The notes under the pieces were generated by a model, which saw only the letters and a list, made by a program, of their open reading frames with translations, did not search any database and was not told the origin of the DNA. Positions 8,761-17,652 of a stretch of DNA of 64,000 nucleotides are shown here, in pieces. This stretch comes from Bacteroidota bacterium (lineage in GTDB: Bacteria; Bacteroidota; Bacteroidia; Chitinophagales; LD1), in contig JAFDYQ010000002.1 of NCBI GenBank assembly GCA_018267365.1, positions 124,001 to 188,000 of the forward strand. Reading direction: 5' to 3'. How positions within the stretch are numbered: position 1 is the first letter of the stretch; each line of letters starts with the position of its first letter. A program made the position numbers and the translations under genes.

Positions 8761-9005
8761 AAACACCGTCAGCTGAGATAGGCCGTACCTGTCACATCAG
8801 AGCCATATAGACTCATCGCTGATTTTTCGGTCAAAATAAATATATCTTAATCACAATCAGATGTTTAGCAAAATAGCAAATCCTTATGCAACTTTTGAGC
8901 CCATGATTGCTTCTCTTTGTATACATAAGCGAAAAGAAACATTAGGTTTTAAGGCACTTATGAAGCCCGGCCTGCCGCCTTTTCACATAAAAGTCATTAC
9001 GATAG

Positions 9006-11243
9006 ATGTTACAGTTTTATCCCTTTCCCTCCGTCCTGCGCCAAACGTTTCTGCTCATACTGTGCTGCTGCTCTATCAGTATGAGTCAGCTGTATGGCCA
9101 GACATGCCCCACCCTCACCATCACTCCTGACACCAGTATCTGCCCGGGTACCTTTGTTTTACACTCTGCCATCTCCTCCGGCACTATTATATCCCGCTCC
9201 TGGCAGCCGCGATACGGACTGAGTGATAGCACCGTAGCCAATCCCACCGCCACCGTCACGCATGATACAGCTTATACCTGCACCGTCAAAGTGAGCTCTA
9301 CTACCAATCTTATCAGCAATGGTGATTTCTCTGCAGGCAATACAGGATTCAGCAGCGGTTATACCTATCTCAGCGCCCCTCCGGCGCAGCCCTGCGGCTC
9401 TTATGGTATACTGGGCTGTGAGGCAGATTATACTATAAATACCAATCCGCGCAATACGCATACTCAGTTTGCCAACTATGGCGACCACACCTCCGGCTCC
9501 GGCCAGATGATGATCGTAAACGGTGCCACCAGCCCCAATATCAGCGTGTGGTGTCAGACCATCACCGTGCAGCCCAACACGGATTATCAGTTCTCCGCCT
9601 GGGTCTCTAATGTGGACCTCAACCCCCAGCCCCTGCCCAACCTTCGCTTTAATATCAATGGTGCTCCGGCGGGGCCTCCCTTTAGCCCTGTGATATCTTC
9701 AGGAGTATGGACGCAGTTTTATACCCTGTGGAACTCCGGCTCCAACACCAGTGTCAATATCTGCCTGACCGACTCCAGCACCGCCGGCGGCGGCAATGAC
9801 TTTGCACTGGACGATATCGCCTTTATACCTATCTGCACCCTCACTGATACGGTACACATCACCACTTTTGTCAAGCCTACTGTAGCCCTCCCCGCAGATA
9901 CGAGTTTCTGCGATAGCGTATACACCAGCATCACCCCGGTCGTGACAGGCACGGGCACGCTCAGCTACCTCTGGTCAGATGGCAGCACACAGACTCTAGA
10001 TACGGCACATCTGGCAGGCCTCTACTGGCTGCAGGTGAGCAATCAGTGCTCCTCCTCCGCTACGCGCGATAGCATCCGCATAGCGCTCAGCCAGACTCCT
10101 ACGGCAGACCTGGGCCCTGACTCTGTGATCTGCTCCGGCCGCGCTATGGTCATAGTACCGACTGTCACAGGTACCTCGCCCGTATCTTACTCCTGGCAGG
10201 ACGGCACCATAGATAGTACCTATACTGCCACGACCAGGGGCATCTACTGGCTGAGCGTGAGCAATAGCTGCGGCGCCTACACAGACTCTATCGCTATAGA
10301 TACACTCTCTGCTCCGGCGGCATTCTCTATAGGTAGCGATCAGGGCCTCTGCGCAGGCGCACAGCTCACACTCCGGGCGGTGCCTGTACCTGCTGCGGGG
10401 CTATCGCTGCTCTGGCAGGATGGCGTCACGCAGACGGATACTTTCCCCGTGACTGCGGCGGGCACCTATGCACTGACAGAGAGCAATCGCTGTGCGGCTA
10501 CTACTGCCACCGTCACTATTACTGCCCTGCAGCCGCCATCGGTCAGCCTGACGGCAGTGCCTGTATATTGCGATGTAGATAGCGTGCTGCTGGCACCTGT
10601 CGCTACAGCTGCGCAGAGCTATAGCTGGAGCACCGGATCGGCACAGCCATCTATCTATGCGCACAGCTCTGGCATCTATGCCGTGACCGTGACCAATACC
10701 TGCGCCACCGCAGCTGCATCTGCCGGCATACTGATGCTGACCACGCCTTCCCGCTTCTACTCCGGTGCCACCATAGATAGCTGCCTGCGCGCCGGTGTGA
10801 CGCTCGATGAGCAGGGCACGGGCCGCAACTTCCTCTGGTCCGGCGGTCAGACCACGCAGGCCATCACAGTGACAGACTCAGGCCAATACACGGTGATCAT
10901 CAGTGACTCTGCCGGCTTCTGTCCTACTACTGATACGGTGAATGTCATCTTCCACTCCTGCAGCGACTGCCCTACGGCTATCCCGACCGCCTTCACGCCC
11001 AATGGCGACGGCATCAATGACAAGTTTATGACCTACTCGCTCTGTACCAACGAGAGCTACCAGATCACGATCTACAACCGCTGGGGAGAGAAGGTCTACG
11101 ACTCACCTAGCCAGGCAGACGGTTGGGACGGCACCTATCGCGGCATAGCACAGCCCGCAGGCGTGTATGTCTACTATGTGCACTACCACACCACCGGCAA
11201 GCCCGACCAGTACCACACAGGGTCGCTGACATTGATCAGGTAG
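9006..11243 (+). CDS. Secreted multi-repeat protein with gliding-motility-type C-terminal domain
   Basis: 745 residues. A signal peptide (about 1-32, ending SQLYGQ) is followed by a region with NGDFSAGNTGFSSGY and an ALDDIAF-type jelly-roll segment (about 100-275). Next come four to five Ig/PKD-like repeats of roughly 80 residues, each with a YxWSDG/SWQDG-like core and GxYWLxVSN strand. The C-terminal domain (PTAFTPNGDGINDKF, YNRWGEKVYDS, GWDGTYRG, PAGVYVYYV) is the type B sorting signal recognised by the type IX secretion system. Expected to be displayed on or released from the cell surface, possibly in adhesion or matrix. It stands alone; PorP/SprF lies 43 kb away. Confidence 0.9.
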   Translation: MLQFYPFPSVLRQTFLLILCCCSISMSQLYGQTCPTLTITPDTSICPGTFVLHSAISSGTIISRSWQPRYGLSDSTVANPTATVTHDTAYTCTVKVSSTTNLISNGDFSAGNTGFSSGYTYLSAPPAQPCGSYGILGCEADYTINTNPRNTHTQFANYGDHTSGSGQMMIVNGATSPNISVWCQTITVQPNTDYQFSAWVSNVDLNPQPLPNLRFNINGAPAGPPFSPVISSGVWTQFYTLWNSGSNTSVNICLTDSSTAGGGNDFALDDIAFIPICTLTDTVHITTFVKPTVALPADTSFCDSVYTSITPVVTGTGTLSYLWSDGSTQTLDTAHLAGLYWLQVSNQCSSSATRDSIRIALSQTPTADLGPDSVICSGRAMVIVPTVTGTSPVSYSWQDGTIDSTYTATTRGIYWLSVSNSCGAYTDSIAIDTLSAPAAFSIGSDQGLCAGAQLTLRAVPVPAAGLSLLWQDGVTQTDTFPVTAAGTYALTESNRCAATTATVTITALQPPSVSLTAVPVYCDVDSVLLAPVATAAQSYSWSTGSAQPSIYAHSSGIYAVTVTNTCATAAASAGILMLTTPSRFYSGATIDSCLRAGVTLDEQGTGRNFLWSGGQTTQAITVTDSGQYTVIISDSAGFCPTTDTVNVIFHSCSDCPTAIPTAFTPNGDGINDKFMTYSLCTNESYQITIYNRWGEKVYDSPSQADGWDGTYRGIAQPAGVYVYYVHYHTTGKPDQYHTGSLTLIR

Positions 11244-11346
11244 CGGCGCGAAAAAATAATTGCTTACCATAATGTTGGCAGCGTCTCATAGCAAGGCTCC
11301 TGTTGTTTCAGGTTTAGCGCGGCGCTACTTGGGACTCTGTATAGAT

Positions 11347-11363
11347 TGAAGTCTCAGACTTCA
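11347..11363. repeat. Short palindrome between convergent genes
   Basis: TGAAGTCTCAGACTTCA, 8-bp arms around a single C, lies between the end of the adhesin-like gene and the convergent DUF1826 gene. It could form a small hairpin and act as a weak bidirectional terminator, although no T-run follows. Confidence 0.35.
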
Positions 11364-11381
11364 GGCCTCGTCAAAAGAGAG

Positions 11382-12080
11382 TCAGCAGATCAGCATCAGC
11401 CGCACCCTCCCATCTGCCTCCACCGGCGCCCGATGCACACAGGGCGGCACACCACTCTCCGCACAGTCCACCGCCAGCCGCCAGAGGTGGCCCTGGCCGA
11501 GGCTGACAGGCTGCGCCCCCCGCACCGCCCGGTAGTGCAGGTCATAGAAGTTATCACTCAGCCAGGTCTCAAAGTCTGCGTCATCAGCGCCGCCATATAG
11601 CTGTACTAGCTCCGCGCGTATCTCCGGCACCAGTATCTTTTGCTCGGCCTGTGCGTTGGGCAGTATATCACTCGTCGCACCGTGGTAGGTACACAGGATG
11701 GTATCCGTAGGCACCGGTGCGCGGTCCACATGCCAGGAATACACATCTGTAGGAAAGAACGGTACAGCCTCATCGCGCTCATAGCAGCGGATCAGGTTTA
11801 GCACCGGCGCGGCACCGTGTGCCGTGAGCAGTACCAGATCATTTAGTAGGATTTCGCGCGCCAGCTGCCCCTCCGCGCTCAGGTCCAGTGCCAGCAGCGC
11901 CTCAGGCTCCAGCACCATCATATTGCCCTCCAGCGGCACCTTCGCCACTATCTCGGCAAAGTCCCCGCGCAGCTCCCGCCGCCAGCAGATGGCATTCACC
12001 ATACCCTGATAGGGCCTGGATACCAGTTCCTCAAAGGTGGAAACGTATCCGATATGCTCAGTAGATGCTTGCTCTGTCAT
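11382..12080 (-). CDS. DUF1826 domain-containing protein
   Basis: 232 residues, soluble and without a signal peptide. Family-like features are the central WHVDRAPVPTDTILCTYHG segment with a following DILPN, and the C-terminal GQGHLWRLAVD and PCVHRAPVE. In other bacteria DUF1826 genes are often found near zinc-responsive COG0523 GTPases, but none is present here. The reaction is unknown; the conserved H, D and C residues would suit metal binding. Single-gene unit, convergent with the adhesin-like gene. Confidence 0.7.
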   Translation of the reverse strand: MTEQASTEHIGYVSTFEELVSRPYQGMVNAICWRRELRGDFAEIVAKVPLEGNMMVLEPEALLALDLSAEGQLAREILLNDLVLLTAHGAAPVLNLIRCYERDEAVPFFPTDVYSWHVDRAPVPTDTILCTYHGATSDILPNAQAEQKILVPEIRAELVQLYGGADDADFETWLSDNFYDLHYRAVRGAQPVSLGQGHLWRLAVDCAESGVPPCVHRAPVEADGRVRLMLIC

Positions 12081-12233
12081 AGCAGATAATGTTACGCATT
12101 ACTTAGGAATAGCTCAAATCACTGCGAAGAGAGCCGACACCTAAAAAATTTGGTTTTAACATTTGCAGTCCGTTCATTTACTGTATGAATTGTAGCATCC
12201 TATGATAAATCCGTCTTGTTTATCCCTGTACTT

Positions 12234-13040
12234 ATGAAGACTTATGTAATAGCAATTGCCCTATCGATTGTACTCGCGGTTATGTTTAGTTGTCGCAAGG
12301 ATCATACATGCCACGATCCCTCCAATATAAATTGTGACAACTATGACTCGTGTTTGCAGTATCATAATTTATCTGCAGATTTTACCATTCAGGAGAATTG
12401 GGGTAATGATTTTACCAATAGTGATACCTTATGGAGATACATTCCTACTGACACTATATATACCCAAGCCGCAGTTTTCACAGCAAAAGATACAACAGTA
12501 GATTCACTCAAGTGGCAAATAGGAGCTGGGGTCTATACGGACCGATCGGTATACATAGATTTCACCAATTATCAGCAGACTTCGCACGCGCCGATACCCA
12601 TCACACTCACGGTATACAGACATCGCGCTAAGTGCTATCCTCATGACGACACGGTCAAGATCTCCACACGCAATATTTATTTTGCGGATAGCTCTATTAT
12701 CTATGGCGTCTACGGGGGATATTATGATGGCACACCGACTGATACCGGCACTGTGAGTATACATTACGATGGAGCGCCAGCATATACTATCACTATGCGC
12801 GGACTTCCTCATGGTTGTACGGGAAATCAATACAACAATCTGTGGATACCACTCGGCCACCTGTATATACTGTACAGCTCTTTTTATTTTCAGAAAATGA
12901 CCGATACGATGGGATACACAGGTTTATGTAACCACGTCGTTGGTGCGGGCTACTATTCTGCTGGTCTGCGGTCTCTGTCAGTAAAGTATAGGACTATAGA
13001 TGACGGCGCTATTCATTCATTTACCGGTATAAGGCAATAA
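12234..13040 (+). CDS. Putative lipoprotein, unknown function
   Basis: 268 residues from the ATG at 12234 (MKTYVIAIALSIVLAVMFSC), which gives a clean lipoprotein signal with the lipobox cysteine in MFSCRKD. An ATG-less extension upstream adds only six residues. The mature part is rich in Thr, Tyr and Asp with several cysteines and looks like a beta-rich extracytoplasmic domain. The next gene starts 2 bp after the stop, so the two are probably co-transcribed. Specific to this lineage as far as I can tell. Confidence 0.65.
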   Translation: MKTYVIAIALSIVLAVMFSCRKDHTCHDPSNINCDNYDSCLQYHNLSADFTIQENWGNDFTNSDTLWRYIPTDTIYTQAAVFTAKDTTVDSLKWQIGAGVYTDRSVYIDFTNYQQTSHAPIPITLTVYRHRAKCYPHDDTVKISTRNIYFADSSIIYGVYGGYYDGTPTDTGTVSIHYDGAPAYTITMRGLPHGCTGNQYNNLWIPLGHLYILYSSFYFQKMTDTMGYTGLCNHVVGAGYYSAGLRSLSVKYRTIDDGAIHSFTGIRQ

Positions 13041-13042
13041 AT

Positions 13043-13387
13043 ATGAAAATACTCTTGTGGCTATTAATGATACCAGCTTTCTGCTACAGCCAGCAAAATG
13101 GCTCTAAAGGCATTAGTTATGCTTATGCCGAATATGTACACTATGGCTACGGCAAAAGTGATGTGCAGATACATTTCGCAGCAGATAGCATCCTCGACTA
13201 CATGGCCAATCGTAAAGAAAAACGCATCCCCGTAGAGGAGCAGCTAAATCATTCTTTTGAAGTGATAGATTATATGGCGACACAAGGCTATACAGTGGTA
13301 AACGTTAGCCAAAACTATGACCCGTCCAATCAGAACATGAATCACTATACTCTTTTAGTCTTTTTCCGAAAAGACTTTCATAAATAA
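13043..13387 (+). CDS. Small exported protein, unknown
   Basis: 114 residues with a signal peptide (MKILLWLLMIPAFCYSQ). The mature part ends in a segment (VIDYMATQGYTVVNVSQNYD, then HYTLLVFFRKDF) reminiscent of small periplasmic proteins of Bacteroidota with a DUF4177-like fold. Second gene of a likely two-gene operon. No function can be assigned. Confidence 0.65.
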   Translation: MKILLWLLMIPAFCYSQQNGSKGISYAYAEYVHYGYGKSDVQIHFAADSILDYMANRKEKRIPVEEQLNHSFEVIDYMATQGYTVVNVSQNYDPSNQNMNHYTLLVFFRKDFHK

Positions 13388-13491
13388 TTATTAATCCTAA
13401 AATATGATTAAAAATAATACCCCCTTTACGGCGCAAGCACCCCCAAAAAATAATGACATCAATAGAGTATTCGTCACTTTAAAACAAGACA

Positions 13492-13962
13492 ATGAACTAT
13501 ACAGTTTCTTCAATATTTATATTTCTTAGTCTCACATTCTTATCATGCAAAAAGCATGATACCGAAACTATGAATACAATTAAACTTGATATCCCATTTG
13601 ATGCATTGATAGATCAGGACTATTATCTATTCGACACCATATCAATCAATGGCAGCAACATTTATAACAAAATCCGGGTAAACGTCAGCCATGTTGTAGA
13701 TCATCGGTCTACTCAGTGCTCAGCCTCAACAGGAGGGGTAGCATATATATATTCCACGATCAGATTGAACTCGGATACATACCAAGATACTCTGAACATG
13801 CCTGGCTGTGTAGGCAATCAACAATGGGATACTATGAATGTAAATGCACCCAAATATCGTTTCGGGCAATACAGGATATTCTTGCTAAAACTCGATCCAT
13901 ACGATACCATCCCCAATTTACAGGACAGCTATAAAGTAAAATATGTTTTAAAACGAAACTAA
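13492..13962 (+). CDS. Putative lipoprotein, unknown
   Basis: 156 residues, lipoprotein signal MNYTVSSIFIFLSLTFLSCKKHD. The mature domain is short and beta-rich, with two cysteines (QCSAS and PGCVGNQ) that could form a disulphide. It sits among other small lipoproteins and 10 bp before a decayed T9SS cargo gene. Lower GC than the housekeeping genes nearby. Confidence 0.6.
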   Translation: MNYTVSSIFIFLSLTFLSCKKHDTETMNTIKLDIPFDALIDQDYYLFDTISINGSNIYNKIRVNVSHVVDHRSTQCSASTGGVAYIYSTIRLNSDTYQDTLNMPGCVGNQQWDTMNVNAPKYRFGQYRIFLLKLDPYDTIPNLQDSYKVKYVLKRN

Positions 13963-13972
13963 ATAAATTACC

Positions 13973-14571
13973 ATGAAACGAATTATTACTACACTGATAG
14001 TGTGCATTTCTGGTTTATTAGCTAGTGCTCAGCAAACATGCCTTTCAAAGTTGGATGTAGGTAGAGCAAAAGCAATAGCCTCTGTTTTGTCCTTAAACAA
14101 TAAGAAGATTTATTCTGGAACTCGCCCGATGGTGAGGTGGGCTATTCATCGAATTACACGAACTAATGGTACAGGTGGATTTACTTGGGCAGAAATCCAT
14201 CAATGAATTGGACCTTACCCGATGCTTATAACCCATTTGATATTTGTTTCACTGTTATAAGTGAAGACGATATTAGCGATGATAATACATTTAGCAATAT
14301 TTCTTTTAATGATGCTGACACAATTCGTACTAACACGATTAATAACCATTATGTTCCGTCCGCTATCAATATTTACTTTATCGCTGATGCCGACCAAGGG
14401 GGGGTACAAGGCAGATCTGTTCGTAAAATATGGACCAATAGAGAGCTAGAAAGTAAAGCCTATAAAGAAGATATATATCTTGGTATTAGCTTAGCTGATG
14501 GCATTTATTTTTTGAAGTTAAACAGCTCAAACTATTCCAAATCCATTCGTATTGTCAAATCATCATACTAA
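13973..14571 (+). pseudogene. Decayed T9SS-cargo gene
   Basis: The first frame gives a signal peptide (MKRIITTLIVCISGLLASAQ) and LDVGRAKAIASVLSLNN. The expected continuation, EDLFWNSPDGEVGYSSNY, is in another frame from 14104, so a frameshift lies near 14100; that frame then meets a stop at 14164. The same frame reopens and runs to 14571, ending in SLADGIYFLKLNSS...SIRIVK, a type A sorting-tail-like end. Signal peptide, N-GDLFW-like motif and sorting tail match large secreted Bacteroidota proteins, but the middle is far too short. Two separate small genes is the less likely alternative. Confidence 0.6.
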
Positions 14572-14577
14572 TTAATT

Positions 14578-14616
14578 AGGCGATGCGTTAACCATATTCT
14601 TTGACGCGTCGCCTTT
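14578..14616 (+). terminator. Hairpin before the first tandem lipoprotein
   Basis: AGGCGATGCGT (14578-14588) pairs with ACGCGTCGCCT (14604-14614) with one G-T pair and a 15-nt loop, followed by TT and AAAC. It can end the upstream transcript, but it lies 13 bp before the next ATG, and a similar hairpin precedes the paralogous gene, so a 5'-leader role is also possible. Confidence 0.55.
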
Positions 14617-14627
14617 AAACATTTCTT

Positions 14628-15119
14628 ATGAAGCTTTACATATCGATCTTGTTCAGTATCCTGATAATTTTTTGCGCAATAACATCTTGCAAAAAGGACA
14701 ATTCTCATGATAAAGCGTCTACTCCCCTAATTTTAAGAGATACCATCATCACACTAGAAAATGCTAATGCCACACCTGTCCGCATATCCTTTACAGACAG
14801 CAATTACTTGGATTTCACTTTTATAAGTAACATTGGAGAAAATCGCTGCCCTACTTGTATAGATGGACAGCATGATACTTGTTTCCATCCTGGTGTAACC
14901 TCTGTTTATTTCCAAGTCACTAACGAACTAGGACAACCGTCAACATTTAGTCCAATTTTTAATAGTTGTGAGACCTACATAGACACTGCCAGGAGATATT
15001 TCTATATACCTTTTCGAGGACATTACACTGTTTATCCTATCAGCCTGAATCCATATCCTACCTCAAATGGAGCGGCTACGTCACCCTATACACTTACACT
15101 ATATATCAAACAGAATTAA
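14628..15119 (+). CDS. Lipoprotein, first of a tandem pair
   Basis: 163 residues, lipoprotein signal ending ITSCKKD. The mature part holds [18 protein letters not shown], then CPTC-IDGQHDTC, and ends [12 protein letters not shown]. The CPTC plus DTC cysteines are conserved in the neighbouring paralogue and may bind metal or form disulphides. The predicted fold is beta-rich and the function unknown. Preceded by a hairpin 13 bp upstream. Confidence 0.65.
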   Translation: MKLYISILFSILIIFCAITSCKKDNSHDKASTPLILRDTIITLENANATPVRISFTDSNYLDFTFISNIGENRCPTCIDGQHDTCFHPGVTSVYFQVTNELGQPSTFSPIFNSCETYIDTARRYFYIPFRGHYTVYPISLNPYPTSNGAATSPYTLTLYIKQN

Positions 15120-15202
15120 TTACGATGCGTCCCCCCCGTTGGCTACCGTTGCGGATAGTTTGCGATATCTCTCAGAGCGATCAAATCTTCATACTAATTC
15201 AC

Positions 15203-15242
15203 AAGACGTAACGTTAAGGAAAATCTTTAACGCTACGTCTTT
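15203..15242 (+). terminator. Hairpin before the second tandem lipoprotein
   Basis: AAGACGTAACGTTAA (15203-15217) pairs with TTAACGCTACGTCTT with one mismatch, followed by TTAAACGTTTTT. The position relative to the next ATG (13 bp) and the following TTTAAAC match the hairpin at 14578, so the duplicated unit apparently included this leader. The stretch 15120-15202 has no gene. Confidence 0.55.
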
Positions 15243-15254
15243 AAACGTTTTTAT

Positions 15255-15743
15255 ATGAGAGATTACAAATGCATACTGATATTTTGCTGGGTGTTGTTAT
15301 CTATTGGGTCATGTAAAAAGAATAGTACGAAAAACACAACTTTAACTCCTACCATACTGAGAGATACCACCATTACGTTACAAAATGCTAATACCATACC
15401 TGTACGCATATCCTTTACAGAAGGTACTTATATGGATTTTACATTCATTAGTAATATTAATGAAGGACGCTGCCCGACTTGTGTCAATGGACAGCATGAT
15501 ACTTGCTATCATGCAGGTATCGCCGATGCCTATTTTCAGGTGAGCGATGAGGCGGGGCGTTCCACAGAATTCTCTGTAATCTTCAAAAGCTGTCAGTTAC
15601 AAAAGGACACCTCAGAGAATTATCGCTTTATACCATTCCATGATCATTATACTGTCTACCCTATCAGGTTGGACCCTTATCCTATAGATAACGGCCCTGC
15701 CACATCTCCATATACTTTGACATTATATATCAAACAGAATTGA
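15255..15743 (+). CDS. Lipoprotein, second of a tandem pair
   Basis: 162 residues, lipobox SIGSCKKN. Clearly homologous to the preceding gene along its whole length: [50 protein letters not shown] and the identical C-terminus [12 protein letters not shown]. Divergence is greatest in the signal peptide and around residues 95-125. A local gene duplication followed by divergence; function unknown. Confidence 0.65.
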   Translation: MRDYKCILIFCWVLLSIGSCKKNSTKNTTLTPTILRDTTITLQNANTIPVRISFTEGTYMDFTFISNINEGRCPTCVNGQHDTCYHAGIADAYFQVSDEAGRSTEFSVIFKSCQLQKDTSENYRFIPFHDHYTVYPIRLDPYPIDNGPATSPYTLTLYIKQN

Positions 15744-15902
15744 TAATCAGCCAAGTGGTCCGATTCCCCCACTGTCACGGGACTTAATCCCACGCCATGT
15801 AAAAACCCTAAACGCAAGGGATGCCTTGTACTGGAACGTAGGCCCAACTCCACCCCTGCCTAAAAGGTCCCTACACCCCAAAAAACAAAAATCCACCCAC
15901 CT

Positions 15903-15933
15903 TTTGTTTATTTGCGGCAAAAGACTACATTTG
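15903..15933 (+). promoter_or_regulatory. Bacteroidota sigma-A promoter of rplU-rpmA
   Basis: TTTG at 15903-15906, a 19-bp spacer and TACATTTG at 15926-15933 match the TTTG/TAnnTTTG consensus perfectly. Transcription should start near 15939, giving a leader of about 15 nt before the ATG at 15955. This also rules out a longer rplU reading frame that starts at 15826. Confidence 0.85.
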
Positions 15934-15954
15934 CAGTCCCAAAATAGTAAAGTA

Positions 15955-16263
15955 ATGTACGCAATCGTAGAAATAGCAGGACAGCAGTTTAAGGCCGAAG
16001 CAGGCAAGAAGCTCTACGTCCACAGGCTCGAAGGCAACGAGGGAGACAAAGTGACCTTTGACAAGGTCCTCCTCACTGACAATGGCAGCGCAGTAAACGT
16101 AGGTGTCCCTACCGTAGCTGGTGCAGCTGTATCGGCCACTATCCTTAAGCACCTCAAGGGCGATAAGGTGATCATTTTCAAAAAGAAAAGGCGCAAGGGC
16201 TACAAGAAGCTGAACGGACACCGTCAGGCTCTGACCCAGATCAGTGTAGATAGCGTAGCATAA
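15955..16263 (+). CDS. rplU: 50S ribosomal protein L21
   Basis: 102 residues, [22 protein letters not shown] at the N-terminus and the basic [17 protein letters not shown] signature near the C-terminus. Binds 23S rRNA in the large subunit. The length is normal. The ATG at 15955 is fixed by family alignment and by the promoter 22 bp upstream. First gene of the rplU-rpmA operon, 33 bp before rpmA. Confidence 0.97.
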   Translation: MYAIVEIAGQQFKAEAGKKLYVHRLEGNEGDKVTFDKVLLTDNGSAVNVGVPTVAGAAVSATILKHLKGDKVIIFKKKRRKGYKKLNGHRQALTQISVDSVA

Positions 16264-16296
16264 TTTAAACATTAAAGACAAAGGAGAAACCAAGTC

Positions 16297-16560
16297 ATGG
16301 CACATAAAAAAGGTGAAGGTAAAGTAAAGAATGGTCGCGAATCACATAGCAAGCGCCTCGGTATCAAGATCTACGGTGGTCAGGAGGCATACAGCGGCAA
16401 TATCATAGTGCGTCAGCGTGGTACAGCATACCACCCAGGCAATGGCGTAATGCTGGGCAAAGATCACACGATCTTCGCAGTAGTAGACGGCGTGGTCAAG
16501 TTCAGCAAGGGCGCAAACGACCGCCGCTTCGTACACGTAGTACCTACAGCAGAGGCATAA
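16297..16560 (+). CDS. rpmA: 50S ribosomal protein L27
   Basis: 87 residues: [20 protein letters not shown], then [17 protein letters not shown] and [16 protein letters not shown], all diagnostic. L27 reaches toward the peptidyl-transferase centre. It lacks the cleavable N-terminal extension found in Firmicutes. Follows rplU and ends at a strong terminator. Confidence 0.97.
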   Translation: MAHKKGEGKVKNGRESHSKRLGIKIYGGQEAYSGNIIVRQRGTAYHPGNGVMLGKDHTIFAVVDGVVKFSKGANDRRFVHVVPTAEA

Positions 16561-16588
16561 GCCGACCCTGTCTTAAAGATATTTTCAG

Positions 16589-16618
16589 ATCCCGGTCCCC
16601 TGAAGGCCGGGATTTTTA
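16589..16618 (+). terminator. Intrinsic terminator of rplU-rpmA
   Basis: ATCCCGG (16589-16595) pairs with CCGGGAT (16607-16613), followed by a T-run. It lies 29 bp after the rpmA stop. Confidence 0.85.
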
Positions 16619-16700
16619 TTGCCTTTTAAAAATCACAACTAATTGATAATCAATATTGTAAATTCCCTACGTCGGTTCAAAATCAATTCCTGGCATTACA

Positions 16701-16812
16701 CCCTCTTCAGTCGGAAAACTTGCTCCCTCAGGCCAATATCCTGTATTCCGTCCCCCGGCATTGGCCCTTCGTCCTTACCCCTCTATAGTCGGAAAACTTC
16801 CTCCCTCCGGCC
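16701..16812. repeat. Pair of 34-bp direct repeats
   Basis: Copies at 16701-16734 and 16779-16812 match at 30 of 34 positions around a shared TCGGAAAACTTNCTCCCTC core, with start points 78 bp apart. They lie in the gene-free stretch 16619-16892 between rpmA and psd. No reading frame or clear RNA fold explains them. Confidence 0.6.
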
Positions 16813-16892
16813 AGCCCCCCGCCAGAACAAGGCACGACACATCCAGGCAGAGTCACCTCCACTACACATATATCTGTTAAAATCTAAGGAAA

Positions 16893-17573
16893 TCAGGCCT
16901 TGTCAGGCAGGGTACCTATCACGGTGATGCCGCCCTTGACCTTCTGCTTGAGGTCCACATCTATGACCGTGCCCAGCGGCAGGAAGAGGTCCACCCGCGA
17001 CCCAAACTTGATGAACCCGAACTCATTGGCCTGGTCTATACTGTCACCCTCAGATACATAGTAGCGTATCTTGCGGGCCAGCTTGCCGGCTATCTGCCGG
17101 ATCAGTATCTCTATACCATCCTGGTGCTCTATCACCACGGTGTTGCGTTCGTTCTTCTCAGACGACTTGGGGTGCCAGGCCACCAGGTACTGGCCGGGGT
17201 GGTACTTCTGGTAGGTCACCACGCCGCTCACCGGGCTGCGGTTCACATGGACATTGGCCGGTGACATAAAGATAGACACCTGTATCCGCTTATCCTTAAA
17301 GTACTCCCCCTCCTCTACCTGCTCTATCACCACCACACGGCCGTCAGCAGGGGCTATGATCTTGTTATTCTCCAGGCGGAAGTCCCTATGAGGTATACGA
17401 AAGAAAGAGATAAAGGCCAGTATCACTACTGTAGACAGCAGCGCCACCATGACCGCTAGGAAGGTGCTCTTTGTGATGATAGCCAGAGGCAGGTTGATAG
17501 CTACTGCTATGAGGCCTGTGACGATTATGATCCCGTGACCTTCACGATGGATCGACATTTTCCGTGGACGCAT
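16893..17573 (-). CDS. psd: Phosphatidylserine decarboxylase
   Basis: 226 residues of the short proenzyme type; it decarboxylates phosphatidylserine to phosphatidylethanolamine at the inner membrane. Visible: N-terminal hydrophobic helices (about 12-60), APADGRVVVIE, a VHVNRSPVSGVV segment, and the autoproteolytic site in KFGSRVDLFLP, where Gly-Ser is cleaved to create the pyruvoyl group. An alternative start at 17558 (MSIHREGHG) is equally plausible. A TACATTTG box lies at 17596-17603 upstream. Downstream of and co-directional with cdsA, giving a phospholipid gene pair. Confidence 0.93.
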   Translation of the reverse strand: MRPRKMSIHREGHGIIIVTGLIAVAINLPLAIITKSTFLAVMVALLSTVVILAFISFFRIPHRDFRLENNKIIAPADGRVVVIEQVEEGEYFKDKRIQVSIFMSPANVHVNRSPVSGVVTYQKYHPGQYLVAWHPKSSEKNERNTVVIEHQDGIEILIRQIAGKLARKIRYYVSEGDSIDQANEFGFIKFGSRVDLFLPLGTVIDVDLKQKVKGGITVIGTLPDKA

Positions 17574-17595
17574 TGAGTCAGTTATAGACGAACTA

Positions 17596-17603
17596 CAAAT
17601 GTA
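17596..17603 (-). promoter_or_regulatory. -7 box upstream of psd
   Basis: TACATTTG on the minus strand, 22 bp before the upstream psd start, matches TAnnTTTG. No good TTTG -33 partner is seen at 19 bp, so the call is moderate. Confidence 0.5.
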
Positions 17604-17652
17604 TAAAAACTCTACGAATGGCGGAATTTTCGCTTACTGCTGTACTGACAGC

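Noticed and set aside
8861-9130. 89-residue frame upstream of the adhesin-like gene
   Set aside because: Its second half overlaps the real signal-peptide frame, and it has no domain or promoter of its own.
9006-11243. Repeats in the adhesin-like gene as a DNA-level tandem repeat
   Set aside because: The similarity is at protein level only (Ig/PKD-like domains); the nucleotide sequence of the repeats has diverged.
15826-15954. 43-codon N-terminal extension of rplU
   Set aside because: L21 proteins begin at MYAIVE, and the promoter lies inside the extension.
16675-16690. GGTTCAAAATC sequence resembling a tRNA T-loop
   Set aside because: No matching acceptor, D or anticodon arms around it. 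No tRNA was found elsewhere in the window either.
16701-16812. Direct repeats as a CRISPR array
   Set aside because: Only two imperfect copies, no further repeats, and no cas genes nearby.
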